From assembly GCF_004402015.1 (NCBI RefSeq), contig NZ_SOPW01000022.1, forward strand, positions 1-44,873: a stretch of 44,873 nt of DNA, in the 5' to 3' direction. Positions 25,926 through 34,356 of the stretch are shown piece after piece. The translations under genes and the position numbers were made by a program. Every line of letters starts with the position of its first letter. Positions within the stretch are counted from its first letter, which is position 1. This DNA comes from Filobacillus milosensis. Lineage in GTDB: Bacteria; Bacillota; Bacilli; Bacillales; Alkalibacillaceae. The notes beneath the pieces are model-generated. The model was given only the letters and a program-made list of their open reading frames with translations, was not told where the DNA came from and ran no database searches.

Positions 25926-27401
25926 ATGACTATAACTCCAAACTGGTTAGATCAAAGAGCCTTTCTGACTCCGGATAAAGAAGCCATCGTTTTAGCTGAT
26001 GGCCAGTCCTATACATTTAAAGAGCTTCAGCACGATGCAAAACTGTATGCTACTCATTTAAAAAATCAAGGCTTTAAACAAGGTGACCATATTGCGCTGC
26101 TTTCAAGTAATTGCTATGAGTTTGCTGTGGTTATTCATGCTTTACATTACATAGGGGCAGTAGCATTTTTGTTAAATACTCGACTAACAGTGAATGAGCT
26201 GGCGTTTCAGATAGAAGACGGGGAGGTTACAGGCCTTATACACCATGAAAACTATAAAGAAGTTGCAGACAAATTAGAACAAAATCAACATATCCAACTT
26301 GTTTCCATGAATCAGACATCCAGCGAAGTTTCTTATGACCTTAACCAAGAATTTGACCTAGATCAGACTTCACATATTTTATATACCTCTGGTACGACAG
26401 GCAATCCAAAGGGTGTTCAACTAACTTACGGAAACCATTATTGGAGTGCGACTGCATCAGCTTTAAACCTGGGATTACATAAGGATGATCGATGGCTTTT
26501 AAATTTACCGATGTTTCATGTTGGTGGATTGTCCATACTCTATCGAAGTGTCATATACGGAATGCCTGTGCACCTGCATGAAAAATTTCATGTTGAAGCG
26601 GTTCACCGTGATATTATGGAACGAAGTGTAACGATTGTATCAGTTGTGACTGTTATGTTAGAACAACTTATGGAACGACTAGGTAAGCAGCAATACCCTG
26701 ATACATTTAGATGTATGTTACTTGGAGGAGGACCAGCTCCCCAAACACTAGTTAAAAAATGTCAAACGAAACACGTGCCTGTTTACCAAAGTTATGGCAT
26801 GACTGAGACAGCTTCACAATTTAGTACATTAGATAAAGAAAGTATGATGTCGAAAATTGGGTCTTCAGGTAAGGTTTTATTTCCTGGGCAATTAAAAATT
26901 GTCGAAAATGGGAAGGAATGTGGTCCTAATGACGTGGGAGAAATTATCGTCACAGGCCCTTCAGTCACTAAAGGTTACTGGAAAAGACCTGAGGCTAACA
27001 AAGAGAAGTTTCAAAATGCCTGGCTTAAAACTGGGGATATGGGATATTTAGACCAAGACGGTTTCCTATATGTTGTCGACCGACGTAAAGATTTAATCAT
27101 TTCTGGTGGTGAAAATATTTATCCTGCTGAAATAGAATCGATTTTAAGCGGTTTAGACGGTATCAAAGAAGTAGGTGTCGTTGGAAAAGAAGACGTTAAG
27201 TGGGGTCAGGTTCCAGTAGCTTTCATCGTGCGAAAGAACACCACTTTATCAAAAGAAGAAATATCAGATTATGCAGAAGCGAATTTAGCCAAATATAAAG
27301 TTCCAAAAGACATTTATTTTATCGAGCAACTACCAAGAAACGCGTCAAAGAAATTACAGAGACATAAATTGCTTGAAGTAATAGGGGAGGAAGAAAAATG
27401 A
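25926..27401 (+). CDS. menE: o-succinylbenzoate-CoA ligase
   Basis: MenE activates OSB with ATP and CoA to the substrate of MenB. The 491-residue adenylate-forming enzyme has the P-loop YTSGTTGNPKG near residue 155, the A5 motif YGMTET, the hinge motif DRRKDLIISGGENIYP, and a C-terminal catalytic lysine in NASKKLQRHK. The ATG at 25926 is preferred over 25911 because GGAGGT lies between them. It overlaps menC by four bases (ATGA). The upstream gap holds array B and no obvious promoter. Confidence 0.94.
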   Translation: MTITPNWLDQRAFLTPDKEAIVLADGQSYTFKELQHDAKLYATHLKNQGFKQGDHIALLSSNCYEFAVVIHALHYIGAVAFLLNTRLTVNELAFQIEDGEVTGLIHHENYKEVADKLEQNQHIQLVSMNQTSSEVSYDLNQEFDLDQTSHILYTSGTTGNPKGVQLTYGNHYWSATASALNLGLHKDDRWLLNLPMFHVGGLSILYRSVIYGMPVHLHEKFHVEAVHRDIMERSVTIVSVVTVMLEQLMERLGKQQYPDTFRCMLLGGGPAPQTLVKKCQTKHVPVYQSYGMTETASQFSTLDKESMMSKIGSSGKVLFPGQLKIVENGKECGPNDVGEIIVTGPSVTKGYWKRPEANKEKFQNAWLKTGDMGYLDQDGFLYVVDRRKDLIISGGENIYPAEIESILSGLDGIKEVGVVGKEDVKWGQVPVAFIVRKNTTLSKEEISDYAEANLAKYKVPKDIYFIEQLPRNASKKLQRHKLLEVIGEEEK

Positions 27402-28501
27402 TACAACTTGATCGCGCAAATGTAAGACATGTATCCATGAAATTAAAGAAACCATTTCAAACCGTCAACGGATTAGTCGTCGTTCGGGATACATTAATTA
27501 TTGAAGTATATAATACTGACGGTCAAGTTGGTTATGGAGAATGTGTAGCTTTTTCTGATCCTTTTTATAGTCCAGAAACAACGACAACTGCGTGGGATCA
27601 ATTGAAAAACTTTTTACTTCCTATGCTTAATAAAAAGAAACTATCTCACCCAAGTGAAATTAACGATATCTTTAGTTCTATTCAAGGTCATCAAATGGCT
27701 AAAGCAAGTGTTGAAATGGCTATGTGGGATTTATATGCCAAGCAAGAGAACCAATCACTTAAAAAGACTATTGGTGGTACAAGAAATCAGGTGGAGAGCG
27801 GTGTTGTCCTTTCTTTAACGGATGACATAGAAAAGCAAGTCGAAGAATATAATAAAAAAGGTTATAAAAGGTATAAACTAAAGGTTCAAAAACATAAGGA
27901 ACGAGAAACGATCGAACGAGTGAGTAAACTAATCGATCAACCAATTATGTTTGATGGGAATGGGATGTATTCGCCTGAAGATATGCTCCATCTAACTCAA
28001 TTAGATGATTTAAACTTACTCATGATTGAACAGCCTTTTAGAACGGACGATTATTATTATCACAATCAGTTGAAGAAACAAATGAATACATCCATCTGTT
28101 TAGATGAAACGATAAAATCTGAACATGATGCTTTTCAAGCAATAGAATTAGAAGCGTGTGACAATATCAATGTGAAGCTTGGTCGAGTAGGTGGTTATCA
28201 ACAAGCGCTTAATATTCATCGATTTGCAAAAGTAGCCGGAATGCCACTTTGGTGTGGTGGGATGCTAGAAACAGGTATTGGCCGGGCGCATAATGTGGCT
28301 TTAGCATCACTCGAAGGTTTCAGCTTGCCTGGTGATCTATCCGAATCATCTCGTTACTGGGAAGAAGATTTAATCGATCTACCTTTTACGGTCAACGACG
28401 GTATGGTGGATGTACCTGAAGGACCAGGGATTGGTGTGACTGTGAATGAGAAGCTTTTGAACAAACGAACCATTCGTCAATTTGAACATTTGTTCAAGTA
28501 A
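27398..28501 (+). CDS. menC: o-succinylbenzoate synthase
   Basis: This enolase-superfamily enzyme dehydrates SHCHC to OSB. The 367-residue protein has the KxK pair in RYKLKVQ near residue 163. Metal ligands lie in MFDGNG (aspartate), EQPF (glutamate) and CLDETIK (aspartate/glutamate), and a second lysine in NVKLGRVGG. These are the marks of the MenC/NSAR branch, and the men context points to OSB synthase rather than racemase. The start overlaps the menE stop, with GGGGAGG upstream. It is the last men gene of the rightward operon. Confidence 0.92.
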   Translation: MIQLDRANVRHVSMKLKKPFQTVNGLVVVRDTLIIEVYNTDGQVGYGECVAFSDPFYSPETTTTAWDQLKNFLLPMLNKKKLSHPSEINDIFSSIQGHQMAKASVEMAMWDLYAKQENQSLKKTIGGTRNQVESGVVLSLTDDIEKQVEEYNKKGYKRYKLKVQKHKERETIERVSKLIDQPIMFDGNGMYSPEDMLHLTQLDDLNLLMIEQPFRTDDYYYHNQLKKQMNTSICLDETIKSEHDAFQAIELEACDNINVKLGRVGGYQQALNIHRFAKVAGMPLWCGGMLETGIGRAHNVALASLEGFSLPGDLSESSRYWEEDLIDLPFTVNDGMVDVPEGPGIGVTVNEKLLNKRTIRQFEHLFK

Positions 28502-28517
28502 TAATCAAATAAACATC

Positions 28518-28546
28518 TTGCAATGATAATGATTTTCATTTACAGT
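28518..28546 (+). promoter_or_regulatory. Fur-box promoter of the siderophore ABC ATPase gene
   Basis: TTGCAA (28518-28523) and TACAGT (28541-28546) are spaced by 17 bases. The spacer is filled by TGATAATGATTTTCATTTA (28524-28542), close to the 19-base Fur box consensus with its ATAATGAT and TCATT halves. Fur with iron would block this promoter. Confidence 0.75.
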
Positions 28547-28597
28547 TAAAGTAGTGAAAAAAATGATTCGCGAATGTTTTTAAGGGAGCGTTGTCTT

Positions 28598-29479
28598 ATG
28601 GAAACCCTAACGGCGGATAGCTTAACGCTTGGTTACGGCGAAAAAATTATCATAGATGAATTAGATATAGAAGTTCCTAAAGGTAAAATTACCGTATTGA
28701 TTGGTAGTAATGGTTGTGGGAAGTCTACATTACTAAGGTCTATGGCACGCCTGTTACAACCTAAGTCAGGTCAAGTCGTTTTAGACGGTACTGAAATTGC
28801 TAAAATGAATACGAAAGAAGTTGCCAAAGAAATGGCGATTCTTCCTCAAGGACCTGCAACGCCAGAAGGCTTATCAGTTTATCAACTGGTTAAGCTCGGT
28901 CGTTATCCATACCAAGGCTTATTTAAAAAGTGGTCACAAGAAGACGAAGATGCTGTAAATAAAGCCTTAGAAGATACGAATTTAATGGATTTAAAATATC
29001 AGTCTGTTGATGAGTTGTCAGGTGGACAGCGTCAGCGTGCATGGATTGCCATGACACTGGCTCAAGACACTGAACTGATCTTACTTGATGAACCAACAAC
29101 TTACTTAGATATGACACACCAAATTGATGTGTTGGACTTATTATTTGAATTAAATGAAAAAGATAATCGTACGATTGTTATGGTTTTACACGATCTTAAC
29201 CTAGCTTGTCGATATGCCGATCATATTGTAGCGATTAAAGATAAAAAAGTATACCAGTCAGGTCAACCAGAAGATATTGTGACGTGTGACCTTGTATATA
29301 ATGTATTCGGAATGAATTGTGATGTGACTTTCGATCCGTTATTTGGTACACCAATGACGATTCCTCACGGTAGAGGACGTTGTATCTTGGCAGAAGCTCA
29401 CGCTGAGAAAACAGGTGTAAAAAATAATTGCGCCACTCCAGCAACACCAACAGCACCAACAGCTCTTAAGGCTAACTAA
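28598..29479 (+). CDS. Iron-siderophore ABC transporter ATP-binding protein (YusV/FecE-like)
   Basis: The 293-residue ATPase has Walker A GSNGCGKST at 36-44, the signature LSGGQ at 140-144, Walker B ILLDEP near 161-166 and the H-loop MVLHDLN. The sequence belongs to the FecE/YusV group that energises siderophore uptake. No permease or binding protein gene is adjacent, so it may serve several transporters, as YusV does in B. subtilis. The C terminus carries an alanine- and threonine-rich tail (ATPATPTAPTALKAN). The ATG at 28598 follows AAGGGAG, which rules out the ATG at 28574. A Fur-box promoter lies just upstream. Confidence 0.9.
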   Translation: METLTADSLTLGYGEKIIIDELDIEVPKGKITVLIGSNGCGKSTLLRSMARLLQPKSGQVVLDGTEIAKMNTKEVAKEMAILPQGPATPEGLSVYQLVKLGRYPYQGLFKKWSQEDEDAVNKALEDTNLMDLKYQSVDELSGGQRQRAWIAMTLAQDTELILLDEPTTYLDMTHQIDVLDLLFELNEKDNRTIVMVLHDLNLACRYADHIVAIKDKKVYQSGQPEDIVTCDLVYNVFGMNCDVTFDPLFGTPMTIPHGRGRCILAEAHAEKTGVKNNCATPATPTAPTALKAN

Positions 29480-29497
29480 GCCTTAAGAGTTTTTTTA
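29463..29497 (+). terminator. Terminator overlapping the end of the ABC ATPase gene
   Basis: CTCTTAAGGC (29463-29472) pairs with GCCTTAAGAG (29480-29489), followed by a T run to 29497. The left arm lies inside the last codons and the stop codon falls in the loop. Confidence 0.88.
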
Positions 29498-29568
29498 TTA
29501 AAAGTTAGCTGAATTTTCTTATGTATATCCATTAAAATTTTGCTCACATTAATATTGAGGTGGATATA

Positions 29569-29895
29569 ATGGACAAACGGAAATTTTATGTGAATATAGA
29601 GTCGCGTGAAATATCGGAATTAAAAGCAGGCAATAACGATGAATTTGTTATATATGGAACACCTAATGACATTATAGAGTTAAGAGAATGTTTTGAGGAT
29701 ATGGAGCATGCGGATATGGGAACATTTTGGCGATCACATATGCCTTTTAAAGAATACCATCGCGATGAAGATAATGATGCCTTTGATCAGTGCTTCCTAA
29801 AAGCGTATAAGATGTTATATGAATTAGGAGATGAAAACGCTAAGCAACATATCGAACAATTACCTTTTTATGAAGAATTCAATAAAATTCAATAA
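29569..29895 (+). CDS. Small acidic protein, unknown function
   Basis: The 108-residue cytoplasmic protein is rich in Glu and Asp and has no membrane segment. It opens with KFYVNIESREIS and DEFVIYGTPNDIIELRECF, then a helical C-terminal half with KEYHRDEDNDAFDQCFLKAYKMLYELG. Similar small proteins are common in Bacillaceae, and I cannot name a function. The ATG at 29569 follows GAGGTGG, while the GTG at 29560 lies inside that site. It is followed by a terminator shared with ktrB. Confidence 0.7.
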   Translation: MDKRKFYVNIESREISELKAGNNDEFVIYGTPNDIIELRECFEDMEHADMGTFWRSHMPFKEYHRDEDNDAFDQCFLKAYKMLYELGDENAKQHIEQLPFYEEFNKIQ

Positions 29896-29904
29896 AATTA
29901 ATTA

Positions 29905-29937
29905 AAAATGAGCCTGGAATTGACCAAGCTCATTTTT
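29905..29937. terminator. Bidirectional terminator between the 108-residue gene and ktrB
   Basis: AAAATGAGC (29905-29913) pairs with GCTCATTTT (29928-29936), with A and T runs on the two sides. It lies between convergent genes 45 bases apart. Confidence 0.82.
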
Positions 29938-29940
29938 TCG

Positions 29941-31308
29941 TTATCCAATAATAACCTTTTCTTTAGGATAATGATAAGATTCTCGTGTTCCTATTGACCT
30001 TAACAAAAACAAGAATGAAAATATTCCTATTCGACCTACAAACATTAAAACAATGATCACGCATTTTGCAGGTGTACTCAAATATGGTGTAATGCCCATT
30101 GAAAGCCCTGTTGTACCAAACGCTGAAAACACTTCAAAAGTAATTGAAAGCAAAGAAAATGTTTCTATGGAGTTCAAAGTAATTATTCCAACAACGCACA
30201 ACATACCTGCTGTTGTAATAACGATAAATGACCCAATGATATCTTCTTGCTCAATTTCTCTTCCGAACACTTTTACACTCGTTTTACCTTTTGCGAAATT
30301 ATAAATGGTCAAAACCATGATCGCAAAAGTTGTTGTTCTAATTCCTCCACCAACACTACTAGGGGAGGCACCGATAAACATTAGAATACACATCATAACC
30401 AATGTGGGAGAACTGAATTCATTCATATCCATCGTTGATAAACCACCATTCCTGGTCGTGACAGATTGAAATAAACTGTAGAATAACTTCTCGTGCCAGG
30501 ATTTATCCGCAAAGAATAAACCGTTTCTCTCTAAAAATAATATTAAAATCGTCCCGGCCAAAATTAAGAGAAAGAAGGTGATCGTCGTAAGTTTAGTGAA
30601 TAAGGAAAAATTGTATTTAGGATTGATGCCAATTGATTTTTTTCTGATTAATTCTTCTAATTCTATTAGTACCGGAAAACCTATTGCCCCTAATATTAGT
30701 AGAATCATATTAACGAATTGTACAAAATAATCCTGAGCAAAAGGTTGCAATGAGGAGCCTGTAATGTCAAAGCCAGCATTAGTCGTTGCACTGACTGCTC
30801 CGAAGAAACCTTGCAATAACGCTTCCTGCCATGTATCAAAATAATTTAAAAAATAAGTACTTAAAATAATGGTTCCTATTAATTCTATTAATAATACAAT
30901 CTTGAAAATATTAATAAGTAATTTTACTATTCCACCAAAACTGGTTCGGTTTTGATCGATTTTAATTAGCTCTCTACCACGCAGACCTATTCTTCTCCCA
31001 AGAATTAACCATATTAAAGTACCCAGAGTCATAATACCAATTCCGCCAAATTGTAATACAGCAGCAAGAGCTATACTTCCTGCCGCATTGAAGGTTTCGC
31101 TGGTAGAAACCACGGTTAACCCTGTTACACTAATAGCACTTACGGATGTAAATAAAAGATCAATAAAGCTTAATTGGACTCCTTCATTATGAAAAATAGG
31201 AAGGCTTAATAGAGCCATTGAGACAATAACAGCACAAAAATAGAATAATACGATCATTCGAATCGTAGATAATTGTGTCACTTTAAACATTTTAGAAAAG
31301 AAATTCAT
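29941..31308 (-). CDS. ktrB: Potassium uptake protein KtrB, membrane subunit
   Basis: KtrB is the sodium-linked K+ translocating subunit of the Ktr system. The 455-residue protein has four pseudo-repeats, each with a P-loop glycine: VTGL at 61-64, NAGF at 177-180, RNGG at 286-289 and TTGL at 399-402. The small-residue gate loop (FIGASPSSVGGG, about 311-322) is also visible. The gene follows ktrA by 30 bases, preceded by GAAGGTGA. It is the second gene of the operon under the c-di-AMP riboswitch. Confidence 0.95.
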   Translation of the reverse strand: MNFFSKMFKVTQLSTIRMIVLFYFCAVIVSMALLSLPIFHNEGVQLSFIDLLFTSVSAISVTGLTVVSTSETFNAAGSIALAAVLQFGGIGIMTLGTLIWLILGRRIGLRGRELIKIDQNRTSFGGIVKLLINIFKIVLLIELIGTIILSTYFLNYFDTWQEALLQGFFGAVSATTNAGFDITGSSLQPFAQDYFVQFVNMILLILGAIGFPVLIELEELIRKKSIGINPKYNFSLFTKLTTITFFLLILAGTILILFLERNGLFFADKSWHEKLFYSLFQSVTTRNGGLSTMDMNEFSSPTLVMMCILMFIGASPSSVGGGIRTTTFAIMVLTIYNFAKGKTSVKVFGREIEQEDIIGSFIVITTAGMLCVVGIITLNSIETFSLLSITFEVFSAFGTTGLSMGITPYLSTPAKCVIIVLMFVGRIGIFSFLFLLRSIGTRESYHYPKEKVIIG

Positions 31309-31338
31309 ACTCGATTCACCTTCTTTCTTAAAGGAGCA

Positions 31339-31992
31339 TTACATCCCTTTTTCCTCAAAATGTTTTAATTCAGAATTGCTTCCCATAACAACCAAAATAT
31401 CCTCTTCATGTACGATGTCATTAGGTGATGGAGAGACATTAACGTCTTCACCTCGCTTAATCGCGAGAATCGTGCACCCGTATTTGGCCCTAACATTTAA
31501 GTCGATGAGTGAACGGTTACTGAGTTTTCCAGTCGCTTTTAATTCAACAATACTGTAGTTCTTTGAAAGGTTAATAAAATCAATAATATTATCTGAGTCG
31601 AGTTGATGAGCGATTCGGATTCCCATATCCAGCTCAGGGTGAATCACGCGGTCCGCACCAATCTTCTCTAGAATTTTTTGATGGTTCGTGTTCTGTGCTT
31701 TAACCCAAACTTTGATGCCAATTTCTTTTAAAACTAACGTACTTTGTATACTTGCGTGTTCATTTTCTCCAATCGCTACGATTGCCACATCAAAATTTTT
31801 GATTCCTAAAGCCAATAGTGCTTCTTTATCAGTAGCATCGGTTACAGTAGATGATGTTGAATAATCTGTCATAGTATTGACTTTTTCCGGTATGATATCA
31901 ATCGCTAAAACTTGATGACCTAAAGAGTGCAACTCGCGACAAATAGATCCTCCAAATCTTCCTAGCCCGATAACAACAAAATGCTTTTTCAT
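31339..31992 (-). CDS. ktrA: Potassium uptake regulatory subunit KtrA
   Basis: KtrA forms the cytoplasmic octameric gating ring of KtrAB. The 217-residue protein has an RCK_N domain with GLGRFGGS at 9-16 for nucleotide binding and an acidic residue at the end of strand two (AIDIIPEKV). An RCK_C domain from about residue 135 binds c-di-AMP in known homologues. It is the first gene of the operon and is preceded by a c-di-AMP riboswitch with a terminator. The second messenger would therefore act on both synthesis and activity of the transporter. Confidence 0.95.
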   Translation of the reverse strand: MKKHFVVIGLGRFGGSICRELHSLGHQVLAIDIIPEKVNTMTDYSTSSTVTDATDKEALLALGIKNFDVAIVAIGENEHASIQSTLVLKEIGIKVWVKAQNTNHQKILEKIGADRVIHPELDMGIRIAHQLDSDNIIDFINLSKNYSIVELKATGKLSNRSLIDLNVRAKYGCTILAIKRGEDVNVSPSPNDIVHEEDILVVMGSNSELKHFEEKGM

Positions 31993-32012
31993 GACATTCC
32001 CTCATTTCCATT

Positions 32013-32041
32013 AAAAAAGACCACTACAAAAAGAGTGGTCT
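32013..32041 (-). terminator. Regulated terminator of the c-di-AMP riboswitch
   Basis: AGACCACT (32018-32025) pairs with AGTGGTCT (32034-32041). The minus strand ends in a run of T (complement of 32013-32018) just before ktrA. It lies 30 bases after the aptamer and fits an OFF switch that stops transcription when c-di-AMP is high. Confidence 0.88.
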
Positions 32042-32070
32042 CTGAAAGTATATAGACCCTTCTCTCAAAT

Positions 32071-32195
32071 AACGCTTACGAGGTTAGCTGTCGGATTAGG
32101 AGTAGAGAGTACCCCTTCTTACTGCGTAAGATTCACCCCAAGATAGACATTGCTATCAAAATTTGGTTCCCCCGCTCTAAAAAAGATTCAGCGAT
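32071..32195 (-). promoter_or_regulatory. c-di-AMP riboswitch (ydaO-yuaA element)
   Basis: Read on the minus strand, the conserved ydaO blocks are present in order: AGCGGGGGAACC, TTGGGGTGAATC, the AGGGGTACTCTCT segment, AATCCGACAGCTAACCTCGT and the closing AAGCG that pairs with the 5' CGCT. The same class precedes ktrA (yuaA) in B. subtilis. High c-di-AMP should favour the terminator at 32013-32041 and shut down potassium uptake. Confidence 0.94.
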
Positions 32196-32227
32196 AAAAG
32201 GTGTTCAGTTTTTGTTTTGATATAGAA

Positions 32228-32256
32228 AATCTACTCCTCTTTTCATACAATGTCAA
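32228..32256 (-). promoter_or_regulatory. Promoter of ktrAB
   Basis: On the minus strand TTGACA (32256-32251) and TAGATT (32233-32228) are spaced by 17 bases. The transcript would start near 32220, giving a leader of about 230 bases that holds the riboswitch. Confidence 0.6.
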
Positions 32257-32270
32257 TACTTTTTTATAAA

Positions 32271-32323
32271 TATAAAAAAGTTCAGCTTGGAAGTGGAAAA
32301 TAACACTTAAACCAAACTGAACT
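32271..32323 (-). terminator. Terminator of the 32336-33106 lipoprotein gene
   Basis: AGTTCAGCTTGG (32279-32290) pairs with CCAAACTGAACT (32312-32323), and AAGTG with CACTT inside it. A T run follows on the minus strand. Confidence 0.82.
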
Positions 32324-32335
32324 GCAAGTTAATCA

Positions 32336-33106
32336 TTATTTAGCTGTGGGTATTTCTTTAGTGCTCGCATTGTAATCATAATAAACACGTTTAATGGTCT
32401 GATTAATCGTGGTGTTTTGATCATCTTTACGACTCATTTCAAAACCAGTGAAAATTTCTTGAACCTCGTAATTATCTTTAGAAATGACTAATTCCATTGA
32501 TACGGAATTAACCTGGATATTGTTTTCTTCAATCGGAAGGTTAGCTCCTTCAATAGAAGCAGTTACAATCTGATTATACACGAATGATTGATAAGCTTCA
32601 CCTTCACCCTTTAGTGTTAAAATATATTGGTTATTCTCTTCTTTCAACTCCATGTCTTCAACATGCGAGGTTAATCTATTCAGAATTTCAGGTATGTGTC
32701 GTTGCTTCTTTAACATTTCTTCAAAATTATCAAACTGTTTGAGGTTTATAGATTCGTACGTTTCTTGTTCTGAATCATAAATATATAATTCACCCTCTTG
32801 ATTAAATACTGTTAATTTCCCAAAATGTGTTTGGATTTCAGTTAAAAATCGAAACGGATCAGACTCAATATATGTCGAATCAGTTTGTTCAACGGTTAAG
32901 TTTTTCTCTATTTCAGGTAAATCAATTTCCTGATTAATAGAATAATCCACCATCACATTTTCAACTTCATTGGACTGTTCAATTGTTTGAGTTAGAATTT
33001 CTTGATTACTAGTTGATTTTTCTCCATCTTGTGTAACCTCTTCATCTTTACAAGCGACTAATAGGATAAATGGTAATAAAATCAATAAAACAATAAACTT
33101 CTTCAT
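32336..33106 (-). CDS. Lipoprotein, DUF6612-like (LolA/LppX-type fold suspected)
   Basis: The 256-residue protein has a signal peptide with lipobox LVAC (Cys 19) and is therefore anchored outside the membrane. The body begins with a SNQEILTQTIEQSNEVENVMVDYSI segment, as in the DUF6612 family of Bacillus lipoproteins. It continues with alternating strands (GKLTVFNQEGELYIYD, YEVQEIFTGFEM). The function is unknown, and a lipid- or peptide-binding half-barrel is the usual guess. ATG follows AGGGGGAT. It is monocistronic with a strong terminator and diverges from the secreted protein gene at 33248. Confidence 0.75.
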   Translation of the reverse strand: MKKFIVLLILLPFILLVACKDEEVTQDGEKSTSNQEILTQTIEQSNEVENVMVDYSINQEIDLPEIEKNLTVEQTDSTYIESDPFRFLTEIQTHFGKLTVFNQEGELYIYDSEQETYESINLKQFDNFEEMLKKQRHIPEILNRLTSHVEDMELKEENNQYILTLKGEGEAYQSFVYNQIVTASIEGANLPIEENNIQVNSVSMELVISKDNYEVQEIFTGFEMSRKDDQNTTINQTIKRVYYDYNASTKEIPTAK

Positions 33107-33247
33107 GGAAAAATCCCCCTATAGATATAAAGTTCTATTTTTGACTATTTTTTAAAAATGTCGTTTATATATTATTCGAATGAGGAATAGGATTTATGAG
33201 AGTTAAATTAATAAAGTTAATAGAAATAGAAAAGGGTGGGTAGGAAA

Positions 33248-33805
33248 ATGAGAAAAATATTATACCTCACGATGATTGTTGCACTTATGTTAGTCATTAT
33301 TCCATATTCACTAGGAGATGTACAAGCTGAATCTAGTCAAATCACAGTAAAAGATCACAAAAATCATAACGTATCGCAAAAACAAGTTGATAATGATTTA
33401 AATATGGAAGAAAATCACGAGTTGTCTGAGGCACAAATCATTGCAGTGACACAACAATTTTTAAATCATTTAGTGCAAGAAACTGACGAAAACTATAAAG
33501 TTAAAAACTATCAATCTCTTAAAGAGTATAAAAATAGTTTTTCTAACATTGCTTCAGAAAAAGTAGTTAATAAGTATGTTAACTATTTATACGAAGAAAA
33601 AGGACAAGCACTATACATTATTCCAACAGAAACTCCAGCTTGGTTTGCACCTAGTAACGAGTATGAAAAAACTTCTTTAGACAATAATACTTACCGTATT
33701 ACACAGTCAAATGATATGGAAATGTATGGAGAATACACAATCATTTTTGATATAAAATTGAATGAGAATGGCCAACCGTATATAATAAATGTACAATACC
33801 AATAA
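33248..33805 (+). CDS. Secreted protein, unknown function
   Basis: The 185-residue protein starts with a Sec signal peptide (MRKILYLTMIVALMLVIIPY) and a likely type I cleavage site after VQA near residue 28. The mature part is polar, with a helix (LSEAQIIAVTQQFLNHLVQE) and a C-terminal beta-rich half (YGEYTIIFDIKLNENGQPYIINVQYQ). No known domain is recognised. The ATG at 33248 is chosen over GTG 33236. The site upstream is modest (GGTGGG or AGGA). It is 27 bases before ytkD, so the two may be cotranscribed. Confidence 0.65.
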   Translation: MRKILYLTMIVALMLVIIPYSLGDVQAESSQITVKDHKNHNVSQKQVDNDLNMEENHELSEAQIIAVTQQFLNHLVQETDENYKVKNYQSLKEYKNSFSNIASEKVVNKYVNYLYEEKGQALYIIPTETPAWFAPSNEYEKTSLDNNTYRITQSNDMEMYGEYTIIFDIKLNENGQPYIINVQYQ

Positions 33806-33832
33806 ACGACAATAAAGGAATGTAATCTACGA

Positions 33833-34309
33833 GTGGAAGTATTTAAAGATTATTATCACAATACGGTTAAATTAGTACTAGGAAAAGAAGCATTCTCTAA
33901 AGAACCCAAGCATGTGTGGGTAATAGCTCGTTATAAAAACCAGTGGTTACTGACGAAGCACACCGATCGTGGCACAGAATTTCCTGGTGGCAAGGTTGAA
34001 GAGGGTGAAATTGCTGAAGAAGCAGCTATAAGGGAAGTAAAGGAAGAGACAGGTGGATTAGTTTCAGAATTATACTTTATCGGGCAATATTATGTTGATG
34101 GTAAAGGTGGAGACATAATAAAGAACATTTATTTTGCTAAAATAGATGTATTAGAAGAGGAAGACCATTATTTTGAAACAGAAGGGCCAGTATTGTTAGA
34201 TGAGCTCCCATCTGATCCTAAGAATTACACTCAGTTTAGCTTCATGATGAAAGATGATGTGTTGACTCATGCCATGCATGAAATAAGAAAACGATTTTTA
34301 AATGATTAA
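33833..34309 (+). CDS. ytkD: Nudix hydrolase YtkD (8-oxo-dGTPase / RNA pyrophosphohydrolase type)
   Basis: The Nudix box is complete: G53, E59, R67-E68, E71-E72 and G74, within EFPGGKVEEGEIAEEAAIRE and onward. At 158 residues it matches B. subtilis YtkD as I recall it, with the same opening (FKDYYHNTV) and the same neighbour pckA. YtkD removes pyrophosphate from oxidised dGTP and has been reported to process RNA 5' ends. The start is GTG, and the nearest binding site (AAAGGA) is rather far, at 13 bases, so translation may be weak or coupled to the preceding gene. Confidence 0.9.
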   Translation: MEVFKDYYHNTVKLVLGKEAFSKEPKHVWVIARYKNQWLLTKHTDRGTEFPGGKVEEGEIAEEAAIREVKEETGGLVSELYFIGQYYVDGKGGDIIKNIYFAKIDVLEEEDHYFETEGPVLLDELPSDPKNYTQFSFMMKDDVLTHAMHEIRKRFLND

Positions 34310-34336
34310 ACGTGAAGGATTTCCCTTCGCGTTTTT
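34308..34336 (+). terminator. Terminator of ytkD
   Basis: AAACGTGAAGG (34308-34318) pairs with CCTTCGCGTTT (34324-34334) with one G-U, then TT. The left arm overlaps the ytkD stop codon. Confidence 0.82.
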
Positions 34337-34356
34337 TGGTTTTAATAAATATAAGT

